DNA of 64,000 nt, taken from positions 142,962,461 through 143,026,460 of the forward strand of contig NC_057807.1 of assembly GCF_018294505.1 (NCBI RefSeq). Reading direction: 5' to 3'. Positions 46,729 to 57,302 of this stretch are shown in pieces. Below the pieces are notes generated by a model. It made no database searches, was not told the DNA's origin, and was given only the letters and a program-made list of their open reading frames with translations. This DNA is from Triticum aestivum. Its lineage: Eukaryota; Streptophyta; Magnoliopsida; Poales; Poaceae. Position 1 is the first letter of the stretch, and every line of letters starts with the position of its first letter. Both the position numbers and the translations under genes were made by a program.

Positions 46729-48420
46729 TGATGTCTACTACGCAACTTTATTCTTGTAGACACGTGTTGGGCCTCCAAGCGCAGAGTTTTGTAGGACAGT
46801 AGCAATTTTCCCTCAAGTGGATGGCCTAAGGTTTATCAATCTGTGGGAGGCATAGGATGAAGATAGTCTCTCTCAAGCAACCCTGCAATCAAATACAAGA
46901 AATCTCTTGTGTCCCCAACACACCCAATACAATGGAAAATTGTATAGGTGCACTAGTTCGGCGAAGAGATGGTGATAGAAGTGTAGTATGGACAGTAGAT
47001 ATGAGTTTTTGTAGTGCGAACAATAAAAAACAGCATGGTAGTAAATAGTAAAACGGAGCACAAACAATATTTCAATGATGGAAAATGAGGCCTAGGGTGC
47101 ATACTTTCACTAGTGCAATCTCCCAACAATGCTGACATAGTTGGATCATATGATTATCCCTCAAAGTGCAACAAAGAATCACTCCCGAGTTCCTATTAGC
47201 GGAGAACAAAAGATAGAAATTGTTTGTAGGGTACGAAACCAGCTCAAAGCTATTCTTTCTGATCAATCTATCCTAGAGTTCATACTAAAATAACAACAAG
47301 CTATTCTTTCCGATAGATCTAGTCAAGAGTTCATACTAAAATAACACCATGTGATGCATATGAACCAACTCTAATGTCACCTAGATACCCCAATGTCACC
47401 GCAAGTACCCATGAGTTAATTATATGATATGTATCAAATAATTTCAGATTCATAATACTCAATCCACACAAAGAACTACAAGGGGACCCCAAAGTTTCTA
47501 TCAGAGAAAAGATAATAAAAACATGGATCAACCCCTATGCATACATTACCCCAAAGTCACCATGGAAATCCGCAAGTTGAGTGCCATAACATATATCAAG
47601 TGAATCAAAATAATACCCCATTGTCACCACGGGTATTCATATGCAAGACATATATCATGTGTTCTCATATCTGAATATTCAATCCGACAAGACAGAACTT
47701 CAAAGGGTAAAGACTCAATTCATCAAAACAAATGTAGAGAGGGGAGAAACATCATATGATCCATCTATATTAACAAAGCCCACGATACATCAAGATCGTG
47801 ACATCTCAAGATCACGAGAGAGAGAGAGATTAAACACATAGCTAACAGTACAAACCCTCAGCCCCGAGGATGGACTACTCCCTCCTCATCGTGGTGGGCG
47901 TCGGAATGATGAAGATGGCCACCGAAGATGATTCCCCCTTCCGGTAGGGTGCCGGGATGGGGTCTAGATTGGATCTCGTGGATACAGAGGCCTTAAGGCG
48001 GCGGAACTTCTGATCTAGGGCTACCCCAAAGGGTTTTGGAATATTTAGGATTTTATAGGGTGAAGAAGGGGTGCGGGAGGCCACCAAGGTGGGCAGAACC
48101 CACTTGGGTGCGCCTGGGGGCCCAGGCGCACCTTGGTGGGTTGTGGTCCCCTCGGGGCACCCCCCAGGTGCTGCTCTGGCTCATCATGGGTGTTCTGGTC
48201 CATAAAAATTCTCCAAGGAGTCTCGCGGTCTTTGGACTCCGTTTGATATTGATTTCCTGCAATGTAAAACAAGCAAAAAACAGCAACTGGGGGCACTGGG
48301 TCAATAGGTTAGTCCCAAAAAATGATATAAAGTGGCTATAAAATGATTGTAAAACACCCAAGAATGAGAATATAACAGCATGAATACTTCATAAATTATA
48401 GATACGTTGGAGACGTATCA
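46729..48420 (-). repeat. 5' LTR of the Athila-like element (1,692 bp)
   Basis: On the minus strand it starts TGATACGTCTCCAACGTATC at 48,420 and ends ...CGTAGTAGACATCA at 46,729, followed by the primer-binding site. The start phrase is shared by several abundant wheat Gypsy families. Only this LTR is present; the other end of the element is truncated. A candidate target duplication gtggc (48,421-48,425) has no partner at the left border. Confidence 0.85.
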
Positions 48421-48457
48421 GTGGCAGACGTGCAATGGAGGACCCGGAGAAAGGTGG
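48421..48457. other. 37-bp spacer between two LTR termini
   Basis: The spacer lies between the outer end of the Athila-like LTR at 48,420 and the 3' terminus of another LTR at 48,458. It is probably original target DNA into which both elements inserted. It contains no primer-binding site, which shows that the LTR at 48,458 ends its element here. Confidence 0.6.
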
Positions 48458-49137
48458 TGATGGCCCACAAGTATAGGGGATTAATTGTAGCCCTTTCGAT
48501 AAGTAATAGTGTCGAACCCAATGAGGAGGAGAAGGAAATGTCAAGCGATTTTCAGCAAGGTGTTCTATGCAAGTGTTGTAAATAGTGATAATAGATAGTT
48601 TTGTAGCAAGGTAATTTGTAACAAGTAACAATAGTAAAAAGAGTGTAGCAAGTTGTCCCAATCCTTTTTATAGCAAAGGATAAGCCGAAAGTACTTCTTA
48701 TAATGAGCAAAGCGTTGTCGAGGACACATGGGAATTCTCATCTAGTCACGTTCATCATGTTTAGTTGATTCACGTTCACTCCTTTGATAATTTGAAATGT
48801 GGGTGGACTGGTGCTAGGGTGTTGTTCTTACTTGAACAAACAACCCTCTTATGATTACCCCCTCTAGCAAGCATCCGTAACTACGAAAGAAGAATTAAGA
48901 TAATCTAACCATAGCATGAAACATATGGATCCAAACCAGCCCCTTATAGAATAGTGCATAAACTAGGGTTTTAGCTTTCATCAGTCACGCAACCCATCAT
49001 ATACTTATTACTCTCTGATGCCTTCCCTTACGGCCAAGTATGGTGAAATGTCATGTAGTCGATGTTCACAAGACACCACTAAAGGAAGAACAACATACTT
49101 ATCATCAAAACTGAACTAATACCAACTTCACATGACA
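48458..49137 (-). repeat. 3' portion of an LTR from another Gypsy family
   Basis: On the minus strand the sequence runs from about 49,137 to ...CCCCTATACTTGTGGGCCATCA at 48,458. Typical internal phrases are TGGATCCATATGTTTCATGC, CCCATGTGTCCTCG and TTATCGAAAGGGCTAC, which I know as parts of a common Triticeae LTR (family not named with certainty). Its 5' part is missing: at about 49,137 it is joined directly to gag coding sequence of a different element. Confidence 0.6.
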
Positions 49138-49234
49138 CTCAAAGTAGAAACTTCTTTGACGGAATTGACCTTCATACCAGTTGGAGCTCGTTCGGTGTGA
49201 CATTGAGAATAATTTGTCATCATATTATCGAGAA
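49138..49234 (-). pseudogene. Athila-like gag, 3' piece (left of the Tat insertion)
   Basis: On the minus strand the frame reads DNMMTNYSQCHTERAPTGMK and VNSVKEVSTLS, continuing in frame from the piece at 62,233-62,831 across the duplicated target gagaa. The frame ends where the sequence switches to the unrelated LTR fragment near 49,137. Confidence 0.7.
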
Positions 49235-50105
49235 TGTCGGTGTACTAGAATAGGGGTACCCTAGTATCCCGAACTTGTGCACGGGCAGTTGCAGCACCTT
49301 GCGGCAAGGCTCGCCAGGTCACCGCCAAGATCCTCCGTGGCCCCTCAGAAGACAAGACCCCGGCAAGAGGGGCTTGCCGGGAAGGCCAACCAAGGCATCT
49401 CAAGAACGCTTGCCGCGATGCGCCACGCGTCCCGGCAAGGCACGGCGAGTGACAAGCTCCCGGGCCCGACAAGGTAGCGCCCGCGGCAAGATACTTGCCG
49501 CAGCAAGCGGTCGCTCCGCGCCCAGGCTCCAGCACACCCAACAACATGTCGTCCTGGGACCCTTCCAGGCACGCGTGGTGGGAGGTTGTGCAGCCAGCGG
49601 TGCGTGGTGGCAAGCGGCGCTGACAAGAAGGCCATCGTGGCGATCGGTGGCGCCCCTGACGGTCTCGACACAGACGGGCATTTAATGCCCTTGTCCCCTG
49701 CCGTCAGGGTTAGGTATGATACACTGTATCTACAGTAGAGGTAGCTGTACCTACCGCACTCTTTTTCCATTTTTACCCCTCTAGTCTACGTTGCCACCTG
49801 TCGGTAACCCCTTAAATGTATAAAAGGAGGCCCATGCACAAGGTAGAAGGGGTTCGGCTCATTCGAAACACCAAGAACACTCTCATGCTCGGTCTGGTAG
49901 CGTTCATCGCTCCTGAGCAAGAACTCAATACAATCAAGCAAGCAGCAGTAGGAGTGTTATCTCTCCGAAGAGCTCCGAAGCTGGGTAAACTGCTCGTGTG
50001 CATTGCCTCGATCTGCTCTTCGTGCGATCTCCGCCCCCCTCCGAACCAAAAGGGGCTCGGTCCGCCGGTCCCCATAGGTGTTCGTGGGTCAGTTTCCCCC
50101 CGACA
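49235..50105 (+). repeat. 5' LTR of the Tat element (871 bp)
   Basis: It begins tgtcggtgtactagaatagg and ends gtcagtttccccccgaca. A TATA-like tataaaagg lies near 49,820. The first third contains several cggcaag/cttgccg palindromes. It lacks an 18-bp segment present in the 3' LTR near 61,775-61,795. Confidence 0.95.
49818..49826 (+). promoter_or_regulatory. Candidate TATA box in the 5' LTR
   Basis: The sequence tataaaagg occurs in an otherwise mixed-composition LTR, about 370 bp before the gag start and about 285 bp before the LTR end. Its twin is in the 3' LTR near 61,947. This is the expected promoter arrangement of an LTR retrotransposon; activity is not shown. Confidence 0.6.
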
Positions 50106-50109
50106 TCTT

Positions 50110-50129
50110 TGGCGCGCCAGGTAGGGGAC
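50110..50129 (+). other. Primer-binding site of the Tat element
   Basis: The sequence tggcgcgccaggtaggggac starts 4 bp after the 5' LTR. The same site type recurs in Tat-lineage elements. I believe it is assigned to tRNA-Arg, but that assignment is from memory. Confidence 0.75.
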
Positions 50130-50192
50130 GTCGAGATTGTGTGAACCCGATCCGGCGTGCACATGAGCTAAATCTTCATCGTCTTCATCGAC

Positions 50193-52981
50193 ATGCCACC
50201 GAAGAAGAAGGCTTCGGAGGCAGCCCTTCCATCTGCGTCTCTCCCACCGCCTCCGGAGCAAACGGGCGGTGGAGTAGACGCCGGCGGAAGAACGGGCGTC
50301 GACGAGGGTGCTCACAGCGCTGCCAAGTCCAAGGACAAGGCCGCGCAGACCTCGGCGTCCGTACGCGCACCGCGCCCATCTCAGGAGGCGCGAGACCAGC
50401 AGCGTCATGGCGTTCGCAGCGCCATACGTCCGCTGGGCCAAGATCAAGCTGGTGGTTCTCGCGGAGTTCAAGATCAGCATGCACGCCAGCATGCTGGCCC
50501 CAGCAAAGTGCGGTCGCCTGGACGGGACACTGCTCCTTCTAACATAGTTAGAAGTCCGAGCATATCCCGCTCCTCGCACCGCTCGCCGATGCCGCCCACC
50601 ACTGCAGCAGAAGCCTTGGCGCGAGCTCAACTGCTTCTAGATTACCCTCCGACGGCGGACAAGACCGACGAGTGGAGGGCCACTATCCAGAGCCTCATCG
50701 GCTTCGCCAACGGCGACACTGCGCGGCAACCAAGCACCTCGCTGCTGCGGCAAGACTGCCGTACGAGAGCCGATGGCAACAAGACCGATGGGGGTGCAAC
50801 TTCCATGCACTCTCCACCAAGAAGGCCAAGATCGCCGACTCGCCGGATCCACCCCGACAGCGGCTCCACCGCGTCGTCAGATCCATGAGCTCGTTGCGAC
50901 CAGCGCCAAGTTCTCCAAGAACGGCAACAAGAGGACGCTCGTACTCGCATCGAGCGCCAAAGAGAAGCGCGGCGTCAATCTGACCAGCGCGCTGGGCCCT
51001 CTGTCGACATGCACGCGTCGGGGGAACCAGGCGACTTGCCGTACGCGGTAGGTTGCCCTGCGTTCACCCATGAGCTGCGGCAAGTCCAGTGGCCCAGCAA
51101 GAAAAACTTCAAACCAGACGTACCGGAGAAGTACGACGGCAAGTCGCATCCGTCGGAGTTCCTCAGCATCTACACCATCGCGGTGCAGGCTGCCGGGGGA
51201 CGGGACGACAAGATCCTTGCCAACTACTTCCCGCTGGTGCTCAAGCCCAACGTCAGATCCTGGCTCATGCACTTGTCGGACAACTCCATCTCCTCTTGGG
51301 CAGATCTATGCCATCAGTTTGTCGGCGCCTTTACAGGCGGCCACAAGCCAAATGGCCAAGAGAGCGACCTTCATCTGCTAGCCTAGAACGAAGGAGAGTC
51401 CCTGCGCAAGTACATTCAGAGATTCAGCCGTGTACAGCACAACATCCCAGACGTCCACCCTGCCGCGGTCATCAGTGCGTTCCATCAAAACGTGCGAAAC
51501 CGCGGGATGAGGGAGGAGATGGCGATGTGTAAGATCAGGGACGTCAGCGAGCTTTACGCCCTGGCCGACAAGTGTGCACGCGCTGAAGAGGGGAGGAGGC
51601 TCCCCGGAGAGAATACAGGAGCAGGAGGATCCGACAGTGAGGATGCCGCCCCAGCAAGGAAAGGCCGGCGGCGGAACAACAGAAGGAAGAAGGGCAAGGA
51701 AGTGCTAGCTGTCGAGCAGACCGGCAACGGAGGTGGCGCCAAGGAAGCTAAGGATGGTGGCTCCGGAAAGGAGGCCCAGGCTGTGGCAGCCGCCGACAAG
51801 CAGGACAGCTCCGGCAAGCAGTATTGCAAGATCCACCGCACCAAGGGCCATGACCTCCAGAGCTGCAAGAAGGTCGAGCAGCTTGTTGAGCAGCAAAAAG
51901 CTGAGTACGAGCGACGCGACAAGGAGAAGGCCCAGGAAGGTGCTGGTGGAGCCGGCAAGAAATGCCCCGGTCGGGGAGGACGCCGCGGCAAGGCCAAGCA
52001 GCGGCAAGGAGACAGGCCTCCCCGCGGCCGCGAAAAGGATGAAGACGATGACGATGACGAAGACATGGATGATGACGAGGCCGATGAGCAGGAATTTCAG
52101 AAAGCCACAGAGGTCCTGTGCATTGACGGTGGTGCTTCTCTGCATACTTCGCACCGCCAACTCAAGCAGTGGGTGCGGGAAGTTAATGCAGCAGAACCAT
52201 CCATGGAGTCACGCAAGCCTCTGAAATGGTCCAGCACGCCTATCATCTTCGATATTGAGGATCACCCTGATCGCATAACTGCGGTCGGGTGCTTGCCGAT
52301 GTTGGTTTCGCCAACCATCCGCAACCTCAAAGTCACGAAGATGCTAGTTGACGGCGGGGCCGGCTTGAACCTGATCTCCTCCGCGGTCCTCCAGAAGCTC
52401 CAGATCCCTGACAGCGAGCTCGAAGAGACCGGCGCGTTCCAAGGAATCAACCCGGGAAGGAGCAAGCCGAAGGGAAAGATCACGCTGCCGGTCACATTTG
52501 GCAGCGAGCTGAACTTCAGAACTGAGAGGGTCACTTTTGACGTGGCTGACATTCCATTGCCCTACAATGGAATACTCGGCCGCCCTGCACTCGCCAAGTT
52601 CATGGCAGCCTCTCATTATGCCTACAACGTGCTCAAGATGCCAGGCCCGATAAGTGTAATCTCTGTCCCTGGCGACAAGAAGGATGCCCTTATCTGCACC
52701 GACAAGATCTACCGGGAAGCAGCAGCCGCAGCCGATCGCAAGACACTTGCCGCTGAAGCTCCCGGGGGAAGAAGAAGACAAAGTCCGGCAAGAGCTCCGA
52801 TGCCCACTCCGGCAAGCGCACCTCTTCGGAGTGCTGCGCTACCGTCGAGGACGCACCATCGAGCTCCACCGGCAAGTGTAAGAAGACGATGGCAGCTCCA
52901 CCGGAGACCAAGAAGGTGTCCGCCAAGGAGGACGGCACTGGTGGTACCTTCACCATCAGTGCCACTCTTGATCCTAAATAG
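50193..52981 (+). pseudogene. Tat gag-protease, interrupted
   Basis: The frame starts MPPKKKASEAALPSASLPPP. A basic, disordered N-terminal region leads to the gag core (VPEKYDGKSHPSEFLSIYTI; LCHQFVGAFTGGH; about 51,120-51,350). A finger-like CKIHRTKGHDLQSC and an acidic Asp/Glu run (about 52,040-52,085) follow, and then the protease (MLVDGGAGLNLISSAVLQKL, about 52,345; YNGILGRPALAKF). Breaks are TGA at 50,886, TAG at 51,384, a 1-base loss in the g-run at about 52,761-52,770, and TAG at 52,979 in the new frame. Comparison of frames shows that each stop fits C-to-T change of CGA or CAG. The gene continues without a real terminus into the polymerase. Confidence 0.88.
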
Positions 52982-53020
52982 GAAAGCGCGCTCGTTGCTT
53001 TCCTGCGGGCGAATGTCGAC

Positions 53021-54217
53021 GTGTTTGCATGGCAACCGTCTGATATCCCCGGTGTTCCCAGGAAAGTAATTGAGCACCACCTAGCCGTTTGTCCTCATGC
53101 GCGGCCCGTCAAGCAGAAAGTCAGGAAGCAAGCTGTGGAGCGCCAAGAATTTATCGCAGAAGAAATCAGGAAGTTGGAAGCAGTAGGCCTTGTCAGAGGA
53201 GTGCTCCGTCCCACGTGGTTGGCCAATCCTGTAGTTGTGCGCAAGGCCAACGGGAAATGGAGGCTTTGTATAGACTTCAATGATGTCAATAAAGCTTGTC
53301 CCAAAGATCCATTTCCCTTGCCGCGCATCGACCAGATTGTTGACTCCACAGCCGGATGTGATTTGCTTTCATTTCTAGATGCATACTCAGGATACCATCA
53401 GATCTTCATGGCAGAAGAAGATGAGGAGAAAACCGCGTTCATCACCCCATGTGGCACATATTGTTTCGTACGGATGCCCAATGCTGGTTCAACGTTTGCA
53501 AGGGTAGTCCATGTCGCTTTTGAACCCCAGATACACAGAAATGTGGAAGCCTACATGGATGATATAGTGGTCAAGAGCAAAGACAAGGCTACTCTAATTC
53601 AACATTTAGATGAAACCTTTGCAAATCTGCGCAAGATCAACCTCAAGCTCAATCCCGAGAAGTGCGTGTTTGGAGTCCCTTCCGGTAAGCTTCTCGTGTT
53701 CTTTGTCTCTGAGCAGGGGATTGAAGCCAACCCCGACAAGATCAAGGCCATTGAGCAGATCGAAGCACCGAAGCGCGTCAAGGATGTACGAAGGCTTGCC
53801 GGTTGCGTGGCTGCTCTCAGCAGGTTTATCTCTAAGTCTGCTGAGCGCACCTTGCCGTTTTTCAAAATATTGAAAAAGGCAGGTCCAATGAAATGGACTC
53901 CGGAAGCGGAGGCTGCGCTGCAGGACTTGAAGAAGTACCTGTCCTCCACTCCAATACTTGTCGCACCTAAGCCACAAGAGAAGTTGCTGCTGTATCTAGC
54001 AGCAACCAATCAAGTGGTTAGTGCTGCGTTAGTAGCGGAGAGGGAGGCGGACGATGAGCCATCAACCGTGGCAAACGAATCCAGCGACAAGCAGGGGGCT
54101 TCGCCGACAAGCTCTGGTCCCGACAAAGATGGATCTGCGCAGGCATGCAAGGAGGTGCAGAAGAAAATGGTACAGCGCCCAGTTTACTTTGTCAAGTTCC
54201 CTTCTGCAGGGGGCTAG
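53021..54217 (+). pseudogene. Tat reverse transcriptase region
   Basis: This is the continuation of the polyprotein in the second frame. It includes FLRANVDVFAWQPSDIPGVP just upstream, WLANPVVVRKANGKWRLCID, DAYSGYHQIFMAEEDEEKTA and EAYMDDIVVKSKDKATLIQH. The YMDD catalytic motif is intact at about 53,552. The RT thumb and connection region ends with MKWTPEAEAALQDLKKYLSS. The frame stops at 54,215 because of a 1-base insertion near 54,191-54,200; the RNase H continues in the next frame. Confidence 0.9.
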
Positions 54218-56504
54218 ATCAAGGTACTCTGGTGTGCAAAAATTGCTTTTCGGCCTTCTCATGGCCTCGAGAAAGCTGCGCCATTACTTCCAGGCACATG
54301 AGATCACAGTTGTCACTCGCTTTCCGCTGAAGAGGATACTGCAGAATCCAGAAGCAACAGGCAGGATTGTCGAGTGGGCACTGGAACTGTCAAGCTTTGG
54401 CCTCAAGTTTGAGAGCACTTCAACTATCCAAAGCAGAGCATTGGCAGAATTCATAGCAGAATGGACGCCAACACCAGATGAAGAAATTCCAGAAATGAGC
54501 ATCCCCATCAAGGAGACAAGCAAAGAGTGGCTGATGTACTTTGATGGTGCCTTCTCGCTGCAAGGCGCCGGGGCTGGCGTGCTGCTTGTCGCACCCACCG
54601 GAGAGCACCCCAAGTACGTAGTCCAGATGCACTTTCCCAAGGAGCAAGCAACGAACAATACTGCAGAGTATGAGGGTTTGCTTGCCGGCCTCAGAATCGC
54701 AGCAGACCTTGGGATCAAGAAGCTCATTGTCAGGGGTGACTCGCAGCTTGTCGTCCGCCAAGTGAACAAGAGTTATCAGAGTCCGTTGATGGAAGCATAT
54801 GTTGATGAAGTGAGGAAGCTAGAAGAGCACTTTGACGGCCTACAAATGGAGCATGTTCCAAGAGCTCAGAATGACATAGCTGATGGCCTGTCGAAGTGCG
54901 CCGCACTAAAGTTACCTGTGGAACCAGGGATCTTCGTGCTCAAGCTGACTCAACCATCCGTGACACCGTCAACTGGACAGAGCAAGAAGAGGAAGTTGGT
55001 TTCTGGTGACTACTTTCCGGCAGAGCTTCCCGGAGCCGCCGCCAAGAAGGTCCCCAAGATCAACACCGAGAGTGCTGAGGAGCAGCCTGCTCCGACAAGC
55101 CTTACGGTTTGTTTCGTTGAAGCAGACGCTCCCAACAAGTTTTGCTCCGGCAAGCTTGCCGGGGAGCATCACGCTCCGGCTGAACCACATGTTCTTGCCG
55201 TGGAAGCGGATGTTCCCGCAGCAACAGATATGCCTTTAGTCCTTGTTGTCGAGCCGCAAGCTCCAGCATGGGCGCAGCAGATTTTCCGTTTCCTTCAGAC
55301 AGGAGAGCTTCCCGAAGAGCAAGAAGAAGCGGAAAGAGTAGCCCGGCAGTCAAGTATGTACAAGTTTGTCGACAGCACACTGTACAGAATAAGACTCAAC
55401 GGTGTGAAATTGAAGTGCATTTGCCGGGAAGATGGACAGCAGCTGTTGGCAGAGATACATGGAGGCATATGTGGTCACCACATTGGCGCAAGAGCACTTG
55501 CCGGCAAAGCATTCCGGCAAGGATTCTTCTGGCCGACAGCCCTCCAGGATGCAACTGCACAAGTAACCAAGTGTGAAGCGTGCCAGTTCCATTCCAAGCA
55601 GATACACCAGCCAGCTCAAGCTCTCCAAACGATCCCTTTATCCTGGCCATTTTCGGTCTGGGGGCTCGACATCCTCGGCCCCTTCCCCCGAGCTGTCGGG
55701 GGCTTTGAGTTCTTGTACGTCGCCATCGACAAGTTCACAAAGTGGCCGGAAGTGGAACCAGTGAGGAAGGTGACAGCACAGTCAGCAGTCAAGTTCTTCA
55801 GGTCGATTGTTTGCCGTTTCGGGATCCCTAACAGGATCATCACCGACAACGGCACACAATTTACGAGCCGCACCTTCATGCAGTATGTCCAAGATCTTGG
55901 CGCCAAGGTCTGCTTCGCTTCTGTTGCTCACCCGAAAAGCAAAGGTCAAGCGGAGAGGGCAAATGCTGAAGTGCTGCGGGGCCTCAAGACCAGAACTTTC
56001 GACAGGCTGCACAAGTGCGGAAGAAACTGGATCGAGGAGCTGCCGGTGGTTCTTTGGTCGATCAGGACGACGCCAAATCGAGCCACTGGCCAGACACCTT
56101 TCGCTCTAGTCTATGGAGCAGAGGCAGTTCTCCCCACGGAACTCGTTTACGGGTCGCCCCGAGTGCTCGCTTACGATGAGCTCGAGCAAGAGCAGCTGCG
56201 ACAAGATGACGCGCTGCTCCTTGAGGAATACCGTCTTCATGCTGCTGTGCAAGCCGCTCGCTACCAGCAAGCTTTGCGTCCCTACCATAGCCGCAAAGTT
56301 AAAGCCAGAAGCTTTGAGGAAGGCGACCTTGTTCTTCGGCGTGTTCAGTCCGCCAAGAATTCCAACAAGTTGACGCCGAAGTGGGAAGGCCCTTATCGGG
56401 TGAAACGAGTCACTAGGCTCGGCGCTGTCCGCCTTGAGACCGAAGATGGCATTCCGGTGAGCAACTCCTTGAACATTGAACATCTTCGTAAGTTTTACCC
56501 ATAG
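54054..56504 (+). CDS. Tat RNase H and integrase region (long open frame)
   Basis: The frame is open over 816 codons, but genuine homology starts near 54,200 (SSLLQGARSRYSGVQKLLFG) after the frameshift. RNase H motifs are MYFDGAF, NNTAEYEGLLAGLR, VRGDSQLVVRQVN and AQNDIADGLSK. The integrase has a zinc region with HGGICGHHIG and CEACQFHSK, then the DDE core: WGLDILGPFP, RIITDNGTQFTS and HPKSKGQAERANAEVLRGLK, with all three acidic positions present. The C-terminal part includes EGDLVLRRV and KLTPKWEGPY. It ends LNIEHLRKFYP with TAG at 56,502. As part of a broken polyprotein it probably has no normal expression. Confidence 0.9.
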   Translation: MSHQPWQTNPATSRGLRRQALVPTKMDLRRHARRCRRKWYSAQFTLSSSLLQGARSRYSGVQKLLFGLLMASRKLRHYFQAHEITVVTRFPLKRILQNPEATGRIVEWALELSSFGLKFESTSTIQSRALAEFIAEWTPTPDEEIPEMSIPIKETSKEWLMYFDGAFSLQGAGAGVLLVAPTGEHPKYVVQMHFPKEQATNNTAEYEGLLAGLRIAADLGIKKLIVRGDSQLVVRQVNKSYQSPLMEAYVDEVRKLEEHFDGLQMEHVPRAQNDIADGLSKCAALKLPVEPGIFVLKLTQPSVTPSTGQSKKRKLVSGDYFPAELPGAAAKKVPKINTESAEEQPAPTSLTVCFVEADAPNKFCSGKLAGEHHAPAEPHVLAVEADVPAATDMPLVLVVEPQAPAWAQQIFRFLQTGELPEEQEEAERVARQSSMYKFVDSTLYRIRLNGVKLKCICREDGQQLLAEIHGGICGHHIGARALAGKAFRQGFFWPTALQDATAQVTKCEACQFHSKQIHQPAQALQTIPLSWPFSVWGLDILGPFPRAVGGFEFLYVAIDKFTKWPEVEPVRKVTAQSAVKFFRSIVCRFGIPNRIITDNGTQFTSRTFMQYVQDLGAKVCFASVAHPKSKGQAERANAEVLRGLKTRTFDRLHKCGRNWIEELPVVLWSIRTTPNRATGQTPFALVYGAEAVLPTELVYGSPRVLAYDELEQEQLRQDDALLLEEYRLHAAVQAARYQQALRPYHSRKVKARSFEEGDLVLRRVQSAKNSNKLTPKWEGPYRVKRVTRLGAVRLETEDGIPVSNSLNIEHLRKFYP

Positions 56505-56509
56505 GGCGC

Positions 56510-56535
56510 GGTTGCCGGAAGCTTTTCCGGCAACC
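56510..56535 (+). terminator. Perfect 11-bp hairpin just after pol
   Basis: The arms ggttgccggaa (56,510-56,520) and ttccggcaacc (56,525-56,535) pair perfectly around gctt. The hairpin starts 5 bases after the pol stop. It may affect 3' processing or simply reflect the abundant ccggcaa motif of this element. An AATAAA lies at 56,607-56,612. Confidence 0.5.
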
Positions 56536-57302
56536 ACCTTTTGTACAAGTCTTGCCGCTGTTGCATGTAATCCTTTGTACAAAGCCGGGCGCAGACCCCG
56601 TGCATAAATAAAGCTCATGTGCTTCGCACATCTAGTCAATCTCATGCATTCTTTTTTCGCGTGTGTTATCTGACGTCTTGTGCAGCACCTGCCTCTGGTA
56701 AGCCATGACGAGCCGTAAGGCTCCATATCATTATTTTCTTCTGTTTCTTGCTCAAAGGAAAGAAGGCTCCCTCGCCCACAAGGTTTGCCGGGGGGAAGGA
56801 GAAGATAATGGTGTGGACCAGGCCGTTCAAGAAAGTTTCGCCTTGCTGGGAAGCAAACAACAGAAAAGCTAAGTTGCCAAAGTTTGAGCAATCAGTTTTT
56901 AAATTTTTTAAGTTATCTTCCTTGAACGACCGTGCTTTGTATGGAAAACCTGTGCGCGGAGGAACCAACTCGTAGCTAGTTGCGCCCTTACTTTGTTTCG
57001 AGTCCGCTCAACAACTTAAGTGAGCTGCGACTAGTTGCGGCAAGGTTACTTGTCGGTAGCGGCACCGCCAGCAGGCTGCTGAAGTTCCGCACTCAGCGCT
57101 CGCGGCAAGCGTGCCTCCGCCGGCAAGTTTTCCTAAAAAGCGTAGGGCAGAAACATACAAAGCCAAGATTCGAGTAAAGGAAGTAACACAGCAATTATTA
57201 CCTAAGATAGAGTTATATTACAAAAGTAACTTATCGCGCCTCTAATAAAAGTGTTCCCGTGACATGACTGGCAGCGGCAAGAAAAAGAAGAAAACGGACG
57301 GC
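56536..57302. other. Spacer between convergent sense pol and antisense gene
   Basis: No ORF is supported. The spacer contains AATAAA at 56,607-56,612, ttgtacaa repeats (about 56,541 and 56,575) and further cttgccg/cggcaag motifs. The sense and antisense coding regions both end towards this spacer. Confidence 0.5.

Noticed and set aside
49812..50630. Minus-strand open frame of 272 codons across the 5' LTR end and gag start
   Set aside because: It is a mirror of GC-rich gag and LTR DNA, crosses the LTR boundary and the primer-binding site, and has no domain.
54054..54200. Start of the long RNase H/integrase frame as a genuine N-terminus
   Set aside because: The first ~50 codons are an out-of-frame reading of the upstream RT region; homology begins only after the 1-base insertion near 54,195.
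50193..56504. Possible integrated plant virus (pararetrovirus)
   Set aside because: LTRs, a 5-bp target duplication, a primer-binding site and the gag-protease-RT-RNase H-integrase order identify an LTR retrotransposon; no movement or coat protein is present.
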